DNA from: Sandaracinaceae bacterium
Lineage (GTDB): Bacteria; Myxococcota_A; Polyangia; Polyangiales; Houyiibacteriaceae
Reading direction: 5' to 3'
Length of the DNA stretch: 64,000 nucleotides
Assembly: GCA_016706685.1 (NCBI GenBank)
Contig: JADJJE010000015.1
Coordinates: 152,353 to 216,352, forward strand
Shown here: in pieces, positions 44,161 through 52,677 of the stretch
Numbering within the stretch: position 1 is the stretch's first letter
Layout: every line of letters begins with the position of its first letter
The notes under the pieces: model-generated
The model's input: the letters and a program-made list of their open reading frames with translations, nothing else
What the model was told of the DNA's origin: nothing
Databases searched by the model: none
Translations under genes and position numbers: made by a program

Positions 44161-44199
44161 GTGCCGTCTGGGGAACGTATCCCCATACAGGGACGGCGC
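44161..44199 (+). promoter_or_regulatory. Structured leader upstream of the 44220 lipoprotein gene
   Basis: 44161-44168 pairs with 44192-44199 (8-bp stem with one G-U pair); inside it GGGGA-ACGTA-TCCCC (44170-44184) forms a hairpin. The structure ends about 20 bases upstream of the start codon. It does not match a riboswitch class that I recognise. Preceding AT-rich sequence (A8 at 44115-44122) supports a promoter nearby. Confidence 0.4.
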
Positions 44200-44219
44200 G
44201 GACACCGAGGATATTGAGG

Positions 44220-45908
44220 ATGCTTAAAAAAGCGCGCGTCTTGGCTCTCTTGATGGTTTGGCCGCTGGCATTGGGTGCCGCCGGATGCGACTGCGACAAC
44301 AGTGGTGGCCCGATGGACGGCGACGTGGACACCGGCCAACCGCCCGTCTGCTGCGTGAACGGCGCGGGCGTCGAGGTGTGCATCGAGGTGCCCTTCTGTG
44401 GCTCGCCCTTCCTGTGCGACGGGGACAACTTCCAGGAGCCCACCACGGAGAACGACTGCCAGTTCATCGCGCCGCTCGATCCCGGTCAGCTCGCCACGCA
44501 CCTCGATATTGCGGCCACGGCTGAGGGCACCGTCCTGTTGGCGGCCTACAGCCCGGGTCGCGCTCCCACGCCCCGCTACGGCGACCTCTTGGTCGGCACC
44601 GTGGCGAATGGCGCGGTGACGTGGTCCATCGTGGACGGCGTCCCGGCCGGCGCGCCCGTGGCCCAGAACGGCATCCTCCCGGACGCCGATGGCTGGCGCG
44701 GTGGTGTGAGCGCCGCTGGCGACCACGTGGGTGAGTGGAACGCCATCGCGTTCGCGCCCAGCGGAGCGGTCGCCGTCAGCTACTACGACCGCACCAACGG
44801 TGCCCTCAAGTACGCCACCAGCAGCGACGATGGCGCCACGTGGTCCATCCAGACGGTCTACGATCAAGACGACTCCGGGCAGTTCACCTCGCTCGCGTTC
44901 CTCGCTGACGGGCGTCCCGCGATCTCGTTCCTGACGCTGACCCCCACCGAAGACGTGGCGGTCGCTCCGACCAGCTCCGTGCAGGTGGCCATCGGGAACA
45001 GCGCCACGCCCGCTGCGGCCACGGATTGGGTCGTGACCAGCATTGGCGCGGCAACCACCATCGGCTGCAACGAGGACCTCTGCGGTGGCGGCCTGGTCTG
45101 CCGCGCGGATGGCGCATGCGCCGCCGAGTCGGCCGCTCCCGACACGGACTGCTCGTTCATGGACGCCGAGGGCATGAACCAGATGGGGTGCGACACCGGC
45201 ACGTCCTGCGTCAGCGACGCCACCGGCGGGAACTTCACCTGCCAGGCGCTCTCCACGGGCACCCCCATCGAAGACGTGCCCGTCGTCAACGGCCTCTACA
45301 CCTCGCTGCGCAGCACCAGCACCGGCCTCGCGCTGGTCTGGCACGACCGCGTGCGGCGCACCCTGCGCGGCAGCGCCTACGACGCGGCGGTCGGCACCTG
45401 GCGCGCGCCCTTCGCCATCGACGGCTTCGACGCGGTCGGGACGGGCGACGCGGGCTACAACGCCGACCTGTTCGTGAACGCCACGGGCGACTGGTACGTG
45501 GCCTACGTCGACGGCGTCACCGAGGAGCTTCGCCTCGCGGTGATCACCGGCGCCACCATCGGCAACGCGAACCCCACGCTCACCCGCGAGCTGGTGGACG
45601 ACGGCGTGCGCGGCACCAGCGCGCCGCACATCGTGGGCGCCGATGCCGATGTGGCCGTGTTGAGCACCGGCGAGGTGCGCATCGTCTATCAGGACGCCAC
45701 CAGCGTCGAGGCGCTCGTCGCCACGCGGCCCGCGGCATCCATGACCTGGACGCTCCAGGGCGGCGACCTCGGCGCCCCGATCGACAGCGAAGACTCCACG
45801 GGCTTCTGGACCTGTCAGGCGCTCGCAGGTGACACCTCGCACATCGCGACCTGGTCGGTGGACAACGCCGCGGGCACCAACGTGACCCGCGTGTTCACCA
45901 TCCCCTGA
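44220..45908 (+). CDS. Secreted lipoprotein of unknown function
   Basis: ATG 44220 has GAGG about 9 bases upstream and opens a lipoprotein signal (LALLMVWPLALGAAGC). The 562-residue mature protein is Ala/Gly/Thr-rich and beta-like, with repeated short motifs such as VAVSYYDRTNGALKYATS and LALVWHDRVRRTLRGSAYD that look like beta-propeller blades. Cys-rich insertions (CNEDLCGGGLVCRADGAC, CDTGTSCVSDATGG) resemble Myxococcota surface-protein modules. Its function is not recognised. It converges on the PAS-GGDEF gene. Confidence 0.7.
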   Translation: MLKKARVLALLMVWPLALGAAGCDCDNSGGPMDGDVDTGQPPVCCVNGAGVEVCIEVPFCGSPFLCDGDNFQEPTTENDCQFIAPLDPGQLATHLDIAATAEGTVLLAAYSPGRAPTPRYGDLLVGTVANGAVTWSIVDGVPAGAPVAQNGILPDADGWRGGVSAAGDHVGEWNAIAFAPSGAVAVSYYDRTNGALKYATSSDDGATWSIQTVYDQDDSGQFTSLAFLADGRPAISFLTLTPTEDVAVAPTSSVQVAIGNSATPAAATDWVVTSIGAATTIGCNEDLCGGGLVCRADGACAAESAAPDTDCSFMDAEGMNQMGCDTGTSCVSDATGGNFTCQALSTGTPIEDVPVVNGLYTSLRSTSTGLALVWHDRVRRTLRGSAYDAAVGTWRAPFAIDGFDAVGTGDAGYNADLFVNATGDWYVAYVDGVTEELRLAVITGATIGNANPTLTRELVDDGVRGTSAPHIVGADADVAVLSTGEVRIVYQDATSVEALVATRPAASMTWTLQGGDLGAPIDSEDSTGFWTCQALAGDTSHIATWSVDNAAGTNVTRVFTIP

Positions 45909-45941
45909 GCCATGATCTAGGCGCCCCGGCGCCCAACTCGC

Positions 45942-45972
45942 AACGCGCGACGGTGACGAGCCGGCGCGCGTT
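45942..45972. terminator. Hairpin between convergent genes
   Basis: AACGCGCG (45942-45949) and CGCGCGTT (45965-45972) are perfect 8-bp arms around a 15-base loop with its own GG...CC pairing. It sits in the 82 bases between two convergent stops, so it could terminate both transcripts. There is no U-tract. Confidence 0.4.
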
Positions 45973-45990
45973 CGCGTTTCTGGGCCCTGC

Positions 45991-46893
45991 CTATCTCTGA
46001 GGGGGCCGCGAGCTGCGCTGATGCCCCGTAGGGCGCCGCCGTTGCTTGTCTTCGTACATGCGCCGGTCCGCGACTCGCATGGCCAGGGCGATGCCGCCGC
46101 GGGCCTCCGTGAGCGCCGCGCCCACCGAGAACTCGAGGCGCCTCCCGCGGTGCACCTCGTTGTGGCGCTCTTGCTCCTCGCGCAGCAGCGCGACCTTCGC
46201 ATCCAACACCGCGGCATCCGCGTGGGGCACCAGCATGGCGAACTCGTCGCCGCCCAGGCGAGCGGGCACGTCGTCCGGCGCCGCCGTGGCCCGCAGCACC
46301 ACCGCGGCGCGCTTGATGAACTGGTCGCCTGCTTCGTGGCCCAGGGTGTCGTTCACGCCCTTCAGGTCATCGAGGTCGATGATGAGCACGCCCACGGCCT
46401 GCTTGCTCGCCTCGAGGCTCGGCCGAACGGACTCGACGTAGGCTCGGTTGAAGAGCCCCGTGAGGGCATCGTGTGTCCCGGCGTGGCGCAGCTCCGCCTC
46501 CGTCGCTCGCCGGCGCGTGGCGTCGCGCACGATGGCGATGGTGAGCTTGCCGATGGATGTCTCGACGGGGCTCAGGCTGATCTCCACGGGCACCGTGTCG
46601 CCGCTCTTGCGGACCGCGTCGAGCGTGGCGAGGTCGCCCATGGTGCGTGTCCGCCCCGACTGCTCGTAGCGCGCCCGCTTGCTGCCGTGGTCGTGCCGGT
46701 GCTCCTGGGGCACCAGGGACTCCACGGGCATGCCGATCAGCTCGGCGCGGTCGTACCCGAACACGCGCTCCGCCATGCGGTTGGCGAGGGCGATGGTACC
46801 GCCGGGGCGAATGACCAGGATGGCGTCGGGCGCGGCCTCGAGGAGACCGAGCGCGAGCACTATGGCGTCTTCTGCGCCTTGAAGCTCCATCAT
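45991..46893 (-). CDS. PAS-GGDEF diguanylate cyclase
   Basis: A 300-residue cytoplasmic protein. A PAS domain (about 15-125, LLEAAPDAILVIRPGGTIALANRMAERVFGYDRAELIG) precedes a GGDEF domain with signature motif RLGGDEFAML; the active-site loop is intact. The regulatory RxxD I-site is not seen at the expected distance upstream, so product inhibition may be absent. It should make cyclic-di-GMP in response to a PAS ligand or protein partner. The ATG ATG at 46893 is backed by a strong GGAGGAG Shine-Dalgarno. It is downstream of the SecY-like gene in the same direction with a 96-base gap. Confidence 0.92.
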   Translation of the reverse strand: MMELQGAEDAIVLALGLLEAAPDAILVIRPGGTIALANRMAERVFGYDRAELIGMPVESLVPQEHRHDHGSKRARYEQSGRTRTMGDLATLDAVRKSGDTVPVEISLSPVETSIGKLTIAIVRDATRRRATEAELRHAGTHDALTGLFNRAYVESVRPSLEASKQAVGVLIIDLDDLKGVNDTLGHEAGDQFIKRAAVVLRATAAPDDVPARLGGDEFAMLVPHADAAVLDAKVALLREEQERHNEVHRGRRLEFSVGAALTEARGGIALAMRVADRRMYEDKQRRRPTGHQRSSRPPQR

Positions 46894-46989
46894 ATCTCCT
46901 CCGGGGCGGTGGTCTCGAGGTTGGGCGCCCGCAAGATGGCCACCGATTCCCCGAGGGCAAGGGGCGGCGCCCAAAGAGCCGAGAAGAGC

Positions 46990-48279
46990 CTAGAACGTGG
47001 TGGGCGCGTGGCCCTGCGTGTGCGCCACCGACTCCGCGTTGCGCACCAGCAGCGCCTCGCGCGCAGCGATTGCGTGCGCCGGGGGAACCAACAGCTCGGC
47101 GGGCACCAACGGCAGATACGGCAGGAGCGTTCGCAGGCGGGCTGCCCGCACGTGGTGCGGGATGCTCGCGCGCGAGAGCGCCGCGCTCAACGGAGCGAGC
47201 GCGTAGACACGTTGCTCCTCCCACACCGCGACCAGCGGGCCCAGCTTCTCGCGCGCGCGGTACTCGTCGCGAGCATCGAGGAAGAGGGCGGCCACGCACG
47301 CCGCGGTGGGGGCCGTGGCCGCGAGGGGCAGGAAGGCCCAAGCCTCGACCAGCTTTGTGCCCAGCGTCAGGGTCAGGGTGAAGATCATGGAGTGACGCAG
47401 CGCGGCCTGGAAGCGCTCCCCCACCGCCGTGGCGTCCACGTCGGGCACCATGCGGGCCACCAGCGCCGGGCGGCAGAAGAGGTGTGAGAACGCCAGCGTG
47501 AAGACCGCGACCAGCAGCACGGAAGCCGCGATCGCGGGCGGCGACCCGGGGTAGAGCTCGCCCAGCCCTTCGAGCGGCAGGTACTGCGTCACCGCGTTCG
47601 GAGTGAACGGCAGCATGAGCAGGCTGCCCGCGACCACCATGGGGGTGAGCCCCGAGAGCGGCGCGCGCAGCGCGAGCTCGGGATGGAGCTCGTGCGGCCT
47701 GCGCATCTCCATCAAGGCGGCCGCGACCACGACCAAGCCGCCGAACGCTGCCAGCGCGAACATGGTCCCTCGTGGTGACCCGTCGACCGCGGGCTCCGAG
47801 GCCCACAGCCACGTCAGGAGCAGCGCGTAGCCGTTCACCAGCCCCATGCGCCCCACCATGCCCGCGAGGAACACGAGCGCGAGCGTCCAGCCCACGTTCA
47901 TGGCCAGCAACCCGAGCAGTGGCGCGGTGACGTTCATCAGGCTCCCGGTGAGCGCGAGCGCGATGCGCAGCAGCTCCCACGCCATGAAGACCCCGGCGAG
48001 GATCCACGCCTTGCGCGTCAGCTGCGCCCGCGCGACAGGCCCGGAGATGCGCAACGGACGCCACTTGGGCACCACTGCGGCGAGCAGCTCGACGAGCACG
48101 AACGCGGCGACCACCGGCGTGAGACCCACGGAGAACGGCGTGGTCAGCAGGTCTCCGTACACGTCGTATGGCGTGTTGGCCGCGAACACCAGCCACACCA
48201 GGAACGGAGCGCCGAGCGTGATGGCAACGCGTCCTGCGGGCGGCGTCTCGAGGGGCTCGGTCCTTCTGCGTCTCGGCAT
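46990..48279 (-). CDS. Divergent SecY-like integral membrane protein
   Basis: A 429-residue protein with about ten membrane helices. Several stretches mirror SecY: FSVGLTPVVAAFVLVELLAAVVP with ARAQLTRKAWILAGV (TM2b-TM3), SGLTPMVVAGSLLMLPF (TM7 region), PGSPPAIAASVLLVAVFTLAFSHLF (TM8) and VPDVDATAVGERFQAALRH, like the IPGIRPGxxT segment of SecY. It is probably a degenerate SecY paralogue rather than the main translocase, because the conserved basic cytoplasmic loops are weak and no ribosomal-protein genes surround it. The ATG at 48279 is supported by an immediately upstream break in coding pattern. Divergent from the SDR gene. Confidence 0.65.
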   Translation of the reverse strand: MPRRRRTEPLETPPAGRVAITLGAPFLVWLVFAANTPYDVYGDLLTTPFSVGLTPVVAAFVLVELLAAVVPKWRPLRISGPVARAQLTRKAWILAGVFMAWELLRIALALTGSLMNVTAPLLGLLAMNVGWTLALVFLAGMVGRMGLVNGYALLLTWLWASEPAVDGSPRGTMFALAAFGGLVVVAAALMEMRRPHELHPELALRAPLSGLTPMVVAGSLLMLPFTPNAVTQYLPLEGLGELYPGSPPAIAASVLLVAVFTLAFSHLFCRPALVARMVPDVDATAVGERFQAALRHSMIFTLTLTLGTKLVEAWAFLPLAATAPTAACVAALFLDARDEYRAREKLGPLVAVWEEQRVYALAPLSAALSRASIPHHVRAARLRTLLPYLPLVPAELLVPPAHAIAAREALLVRNAESVAHTQGHAPTTF

Positions 48280-48327
48280 CGCGATGCGCCGAGCATACCC
48301 CGCGCGAACGCTGCTATCGTGCCCCGC

Positions 48328-49116
48328 ATGCAACTTCGTGATCGCGTGGCGTGGGTGACGGGGGCCTCTTCGGGCATCGGTGAGGCGCTGGTGCCGGCGC
48401 TCCTCGCGCGTGGCGCCAAGGTCGTGGTGAGCGCGCGCCGCAAAGACAAGCTGGATGCGCTGGTGGCGCAGCACGGCCGCGAGCGGGTGGCCGCGGTGCC
48501 GGTGGACCTCACGCAGCTCGCAGACTTGCCAGACGCCGTGCGGCGCGCCGAGGCGGCCTTCGGGCAAGTGGACGCGTTGATCAACAACGCGGGACGCAGC
48601 CAGCGCGCCGCCGCGCTCGAGACCAGCATGGAGGATGTGCGCGAGCTCATGGACCTCAACTTCATGGCGCCGGTCACCCTCACGCGCGCGCTCGCGCCCG
48701 GCATGGTGGCGCGCGGCGTGGGGCACGTGTCGGTGGTCAGCAGCGTGGCCGGCTACCTCAGCACGCCGCATCGCTCCACCTACTCGGCCAGCAAGTTCGC
48801 GGTGCGCGGCTACTTCGACTCGCTGCGCGCCGAGCTGCACGGCACGGGGGTGGAGGTGGCCGTCATCTGCCCGGGCTACGTGCGCACCGAGATCACGCGC
48901 GCGGCGCTCGGCGAGGGCGGCGCACTGCACGGCAAGACGTCGGAGGCCATCGAGGCGGGGCTCTCCCCGGAGCGCGTGGCCAAGGCCATCGTGGCGGCCA
49001 TCGAGTCGGGTCGCGCCGAGCTGGTCATCGGCGGGAAGGAGACGGCAGGCGTCTACCTCGCGCGCTTCGCTCCGGGCCTGGTGCGCAGGCTGGCCCCACG
49101 CCTCAAGCCCGACTGA
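48328..49116 (+). CDS. Short-chain dehydrogenase/reductase
   Basis: A 262-residue classical SDR. Cofactor-binding TGASSGIG near the N-terminus, NNAG in the central sheet, catalytic Ser in VSSVAG, and YSASK (Tyr and Lys of the catalytic tetrad). The R residues in VVSARRKDK suggest NADP(H) preference. The substrate cannot be told. ATG 48328 was chosen over a GTG nine bases upstream. It converges on a small gene with a 14-base overlap of the 3' ends. Confidence 0.9.
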   Translation: MQLRDRVAWVTGASSGIGEALVPALLARGAKVVVSARRKDKLDALVAQHGRERVAAVPVDLTQLADLPDAVRRAEAAFGQVDALINNAGRSQRAAALETSMEDVRELMDLNFMAPVTLTRALAPGMVARGVGHVSVVSSVAGYLSTPHRSTYSASKFAVRGYFDSLRAELHGTGVEVAVICPGYVRTEITRAALGEGGALHGKTSEAIEAGLSPERVAKAIVAAIESGRAELVIGGKETAGVYLARFAPGLVRRLAPRLKPD

Positions 49117-49513
49117 GCGCCTGCTGCTCCGCGCGGAAGCGGCGCTCGGCCTCTTGGAGCTCGCGGGTGGGGTAGCCCACCTCGTACGCCGCCATGTCCA
49201 CGGTGTGCAGCGCCAACTCCGGATCCGAGCTTGCCAGCGCGGCCGCCCGAGTCAGCGAAGCCAGGGCTGACCAGTGCCACGGTCCAGGGTCGTCACGTGG
49301 AAACCCGGGCCCGCACTCGTTGGATGCGTCCGCGTAGCGCGAGAGGCTGGCCGCGTCTTCGAGCGCGGCGGCCGCCAGCACCGGGAGCTCGGGCGAGCCC
49401 GCGTGGTGGGCATCGATCACCGCCCACATGGGCACGAGCGCCTCGCGCGGGAAGCGTGCGGCCAGGCGCTCCACCGAGGCGAGCACCAGGGCAGCGGGGG
49501 TGGGGTGGCTCAT
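49103..49513 (-). CDS. Small helical protein of unknown function
   Basis: A 136-residue Ala/Glu/Arg-rich protein without membrane segment or signal; mostly helical (for example ALVLASVERLAARFPREALVPMWAVIDA and TRELQEAERRFRAEQQ). ATG 49513 chosen; an upstream start 21 bases further gives only MRGIFSR. Its 3' end overlaps the SDR gene by 14 bases in antisense. Coding pattern (GC in third position) favours this strand. No function is recognised. Confidence 0.6.
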   Translation of the reverse strand: MSHPTPAALVLASVERLAARFPREALVPMWAVIDAHHAGSPELPVLAAAALEDAASLSRYADASNECGPGFPRDDPGPWHWSALASLTRAAALASSDPELALHTVDMAAYEVGYPTRELQEAERRFRAEQQALSRA

Positions 49514-49549
49514 GCGCGAAAATATACCACGCACGGCCTTGATCCTTTT

Positions 49550-49563
49550 GCGAACGGTCGTGC
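49550..49563. promoter_or_regulatory. Probable TetR operator upstream of tetR (49576)
   Basis: GCGAACGGTCGTGC matches 12 of 14 bases of the reverse complement of the site at 50247-50260. It lies 12 bp upstream of the tetR start, where binding would autoregulate. The core CGAACGnTCG is near-palindromic. Confidence 0.55.
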
Positions 49564-49575
49564 TATTTCTTCTTC

Positions 49576-50169
49576 GTGTCCAAAGGCGAGACCACCCGAC
49601 AGGCCATCCTCCTCCGCGCCACGCAGCTGGCCAGCGTGCACGGGCTCGACGGCATCAGCATCGGCGGCCTGGCCGACGCGATGGCCATGTCCAAGAGCGG
49701 CGTGTTCGCACACTTCCGGTCGAAGGAGGCGCTGGACGTGGCGGTGCTCGAGTACGTGCGCGACCGCTTCCTCACGGACACGCTCATGCCGTCGTTCAAG
49801 GCCAAGCGCGGCGTCGCGCGCCTGCGTGCCCTGCGCGACCGCATGGTGGACTGGATGAACGCCGAGTGGCTCCCAGGTGGCTGCCCCATGCTTCCAGCAG
49901 GCTTCGAGCTGGACGACAAGCCGGGCCCCGCGCGGGACATCGTGGTCGCCGCGCAGCGCGACCTGCTCTCGGCCATTGCCCAGGCCGCCCGCATCGCCGT
50001 GGACGAGGGCGAGCTTCATCCCAAGCTGGACACGGAGCAGTTCGCCTTCGAGGTGCACGGCGCCATCCTCGCCAGCCACCAAGCCATGCGGCTCCGCCAG
50101 GACCCGCGCGCTGCGGAGCGCTTCCGTCGCGCCATCGACCGCGTCATCGACGACGCGCGCATCCATTGA
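49576..50169 (+). CDS. TetR-family regulator
   Basis: A 197-residue TetR protein: ILLRATQLASVHGLDGISIGGLADAMAMSKSGVFAHFRSKEALDVAVL is the N-terminal HTH, and the C-terminal half resembles the YjdC/AcrR C-terminal group (PGGCPMLPAGFELDDKPGPAR). The start is GTG 49576, preceded by a short AT-rich stretch with the operator 49550-49563. The alpha/beta hydrolase gene begins 34 bases downstream in the same direction; a second copy of the operator motif lies inside that gene. Confidence 0.92.
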   Translation: MSKGETTRQAILLRATQLASVHGLDGISIGGLADAMAMSKSGVFAHFRSKEALDVAVLEYVRDRFLTDTLMPSFKAKRGVARLRALRDRMVDWMNAEWLPGGCPMLPAGFELDDKPGPARDIVVAAQRDLLSAIAQAARIAVDEGELHPKLDTEQFAFEVHGAILASHQAMRLRQDPRAAERFRRAIDRVIDDARIH

Positions 50170-50203
50170 GCGGGTCCACCCCGGGCCCGTGGAGGACACA
50201 GTC

Positions 50204-51163
50204 ATGACCAACCCACACCCTTCCGTATCCTCACGCCCCAATAAAAGCACGAACGTTCGGTCTCAAAAGCGCCCCGGCCTGAAGGACGCCCTGCTGGTCC
50301 AGGCCGTCGCGGTGGGTGGGCGTGTGGCCCCCTTCGAGACCGGCGGCTTGCTGGTGGACATCTTCACCCGCGCGCCGCAGCCCTACCCACGCTCCCCCGA
50401 GGTGGACGCGCGGCTGATGTTCGCCGACGCGTGGTCCGTGACGGTGAGCGGCCGCAGCCTGCGGGGCTTCACCCTGCGGCCCGAAGGTCGGCACCCCAAC
50501 GAAGAGGGCGAGGGCCCGGCCATCCTCTTGGTGCACGGCTGGGCTGGTGGCGGTCACCAGCTGTTGCCCATCGCGCGGCCGCTGGTCGCCCGGGGCTTCA
50601 GCGTGTCGTTCTTCGACCTGCCCGCCCACGGCGAGAGCGAAGGCCAGCACGCCAGCCTGCGTGACATCGCCGACGCCATCGCGGGTGTCGCGGCGTCGCT
50701 CGGGCACCTGCACGCGGTCATCGCGCACTCCGTGGGCGGGGCAGGCACCATCCTCGCGCTGCTGGACGGACGCCTGGACACCGACCACGTCGCGCTGGTG
50801 GCGCCGCCCTCCAGCCTCGAAGAGGCAGCGCGGGGCTTTGCCCAGACGCTGCGGGCTCCGGATGCGGCCGTCAGCGCCATGCTGGCCACGCTGCAGGGCC
50901 TGGTGGGGCGCCCCATCGACCGCGCCAGCTGGCTGCGCGACGTGGCGCACCTGCGCGTGCCGCTCCTGGTGGTGCACGACCAGAAGGACCGCATCACCCC
51001 GTTCGACGGGTCGAGCGCGCTGGTGCAGCACTGGCCCGGGGCGCGCCTGATGGCCACCGAGGGGCTCGGCCACGGACGCATCCTGAGCGAGCCCGCCGTC
51101 ATCGACGCGATCGTCCGCTTCGTGGACGTGCCGGCTGGCGACGTGGCGCACCAGGCCGCCTGA
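50204..51163 (+). CDS. Alpha/beta hydrolase
   Basis: A 319-residue hydrolase. The oxyanion motif HGWAGGG, the nucleophile elbow AHSVGGAG (Ser between His and Val; Ala in place of the first Gly), acidic D in VVHDQKDRI and catalytic His in GLGHGRIL form a complete triad. The likely substrate is an ester or acyl compound. Start ATG 50204 has GGAGG about 9 bases upstream. The operator-like palindrome at 50247-50260 falls about 43 bases inside the gene. Likely controlled by the preceding TetR. Confidence 0.88.
   Translation: MTNPHPSVSSRPNKSTNVRSQKRPGLKDALLVQAVAVGGRVAPFETGGLLVDIFTRAPQPYPRSPEVDARLMFADAWSVTVSGRSLRGFTLRPEGRHPNEEGEGPAILLVHGWAGGGHQLLPIARPLVARGFSVSFFDLPAHGESEGQHASLRDIADAIAGVAASLGHLHAVIAHSVGGAGTILALLDGRLDTDHVALVAPPSSLEEAARGFAQTLRAPDAAVSAMLATLQGLVGRPIDRASWLRDVAHLRVPLLVVHDQKDRITPFDGSSALVQHWPGARLMATEGLGHGRILSEPAVIDAIVRFVDVPAGDVAHQAA
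50247..50260. promoter_or_regulatory. Second copy of the TetR operator motif, within hydrolase gene
   Basis: GCACGAACGTTCGG contains the perfect 10-bp palindrome CGAACGTTCG. Its reverse complement is nearly identical to the site before tetR. It sits 43 bp inside the hydrolase coding frame, so it could act by blocking elongation, or the real hydrolase start could be later. Confidence 0.5.
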
Positions 51164-51171
51164 ACGCTGCG

Positions 51172-51351
51172 TTACTGCGAACGCTCGAGCGTGATGATGG
51201 CTTCGCCGAAGTCGTCGCGCTGCACGGTGACGCGCCATGTCTTGCGGCAAACGGCGCAGTCTTCAATCATCACGCCCTCGGTCTCGGGGTCCACGGGGAC
51301 CTCGGCCGGCTCGAAGCAGTAGGGGCAGCGCAACTCGGGAGGGGGGAGCAT
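51172..51351 (-). CDS. CPXCG-type cysteine-rich small protein
   Basis: A 59-residue protein. A zinc-ribbon pair, C9-P-Y-C12 and C32-A-V-C35, matches the CPXCG-motif family; the stretch MIEDCAVC follows the typical spacing. It ends with a charged ITLERSQ tail. ATG 51351 with stop at 51172-51174. It is short enough to be missed by usual length cut-offs. Lies in the gap between the hydrolase (8 bases) and the WYL regulator. Confidence 0.8.
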   Translation of the reverse strand: MLPPPELRCPYCFEPAEVPVDPETEGVMIEDCAVCRKTWRVTVQRDDFGEAIITLERSQ

Positions 51352-51387
51352 GGCGTGCAGCGTAGTCGATCTCGCGCGACTGCGGCG

Positions 51388-52329
51388 CTACTCGTTGTGG
51401 GGGGCCGTCACTCGCTCGAGCGCGAGGGTGGCCAGGCGTCTCACCTCCTGCCGCAGCTCCTCCGAGTCGTAGACCACGTGCTCCCCCAGCCCGATGAGCA
51501 GGACGGCCAGCTGGGTGAGCGCGCGCGTCTCGCCGTGGACCAGGTGCACGTCGCCGCGGTGCTCCACCTCGAGCCCCGGTGGCACGTCGAACCAGCGGCT
51601 GGCGGGGGACAGCACGCGGAAGCGCACGCCCACGGCCTGCCCCGGGCCCGCGAAGCCCCCCAGGCTCTCGGCCACCATCGCGTCGATCTGCTCGCGCGTC
51701 ATCGCCACGTACTCGGCCTCGTGGTCCACGCGCGCGCTCTGGATGCGGTCGAGCCGAAACCAGAGCGGCTCGCCGCGCCGGTGGCAGTGGGCCAGCAGCT
51801 GCCGGTGCCGCGCCGAGATGCGCACGGGCGAGACCGTGCGGTTGCCCACGTCACCACGGCTCGCCGAGTAGTAGCGGATGGCGAGCGGCTGGCGCCCCAG
51901 GGTGGCGTCCTCGATGGTGTCCAGCAGCTCGGCGCTGGCCCCCAGCTCCTCTGGCTCGTGCACCTCGGGGAGGTCCTCAAAGAGCGCCCCGAAGGCTGGC
52001 CCGGTGGCCGTGAGCAGCTGCTTGAACAGCGCCTCACGCTCGGTGGACGCCGGCAGCCGCAGCACCAGCCGCAGCAGGCGGCGCACGGCCTCGGGCGCCA
52101 CGCTCACCGCGTTGGGCAGCCACGACGTGGGCAGGCTCCAGTACACGTGCGGGTGGTCCTCCTCGCGCTCGAACGGGAAGCCGGCGTCCTGCATCTCGCC
52201 CAGCACGCGCCGAATGGTCTTTACGTCCAGCGCCAAGTGGTCCGCCAGCGCGGCCTGCGTCCAGGTGCGGTCGCGGAAGAAGGCGCCGAGCAGGTCGACC
52301 ACCGTGCGTGTCTTGGAGCGGGTTCCCAT
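51388..52329 (-). CDS. WYL-domain transcriptional regulator
   Basis: A 313-residue regulator: winged helix at the N-terminus (TVVDLLGAFFRDRTWTQAALADHLALDVKTIRRVLGEMQDAG), then a WYL domain with LAIRYYSASRGDVGNRTVSPVRISARHRQLLAHCHRRGEPLWFRLDRI, where Arg and Tyr/Trp residues form the ligand pocket. These usually sense nucleic acids or nucleotides. The ATG at 52329 has no obvious operon partner. The nearest gene in the same direction is the CPXCG protein. Confidence 0.9.
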   Translation of the reverse strand: MGTRSKTRTVVDLLGAFFRDRTWTQAALADHLALDVKTIRRVLGEMQDAGFPFEREEDHPHVYWSLPTSWLPNAVSVAPEAVRRLLRLVLRLPASTEREALFKQLLTATGPAFGALFEDLPEVHEPEELGASAELLDTIEDATLGRQPLAIRYYSASRGDVGNRTVSPVRISARHRQLLAHCHRRGEPLWFRLDRIQSARVDHEAEYVAMTREQIDAMVAESLGGFAGPGQAVGVRFRVLSPASRWFDVPPGLEVEHRGDVHLVHGETRALTQLAVLLIGLGEHVVYDSEELRQEVRRLATLALERVTAPHNE

Positions 52330-52389
52330 CGTGCGGCCGACTGTACACGAGGCGTTCGTAGAGGAGCGTGCTGGGAGTCGCGGCGGGCG

Positions 52390-52677
52390 CTAGCCTCGGC
52401 TGGACGCCATGCGCCGGAGGTTGGCCCAGCGGCGGCGGGGGCCAGCGCGCTCCGGGCTTGCTTCGCCTTCGGTCGCCAGAGCGCCAGCCACCCGGGGCAG
52501 CGCGGCGGTGAGCACGCCCAGGGCCAGTGGCCCACCCAGGGCGGCACGCCAGAACAGGGCGGTGTGGCACTCGCCCGCGCAGGGGCCGCCGTGCAGTGTG
52601 AACAGCAGGCCGCCCAGGAAGAACACGGGAAACGCCAGCAGGGCGACCTTCACCGGAACGAGACGCGCTTGGTTCAT
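52390..52677 (-). CDS. Small two-helix membrane protein
   Basis: A 95-residue protein with two predicted membrane helices (VALLAFPVFFLGGLLFTL and FWRAALGGPLALGVLTAAL) flanked by a pair of cysteines (GGPCAGECHTALF) and a basic tail. The CAGEC pair lies in the loop between the helices. Function is unknown. It sits 60 bases upstream of the WYL gene, in the same orientation. Confidence 0.55.
   Translation of the reverse strand: MNQARLVPVKVALLAFPVFFLGGLLFTLHGGPCAGECHTALFWRAALGGPLALGVLTAALPRVAGALATEGEASPERAGPRRRWANLRRMASSRG

Noticed and set aside
44089..44219. c-di-GMP (GEMM) riboswitch in the lipoprotein leader
   Set aside because: Stems are present but the conserved GEMM nucleotides are not found.
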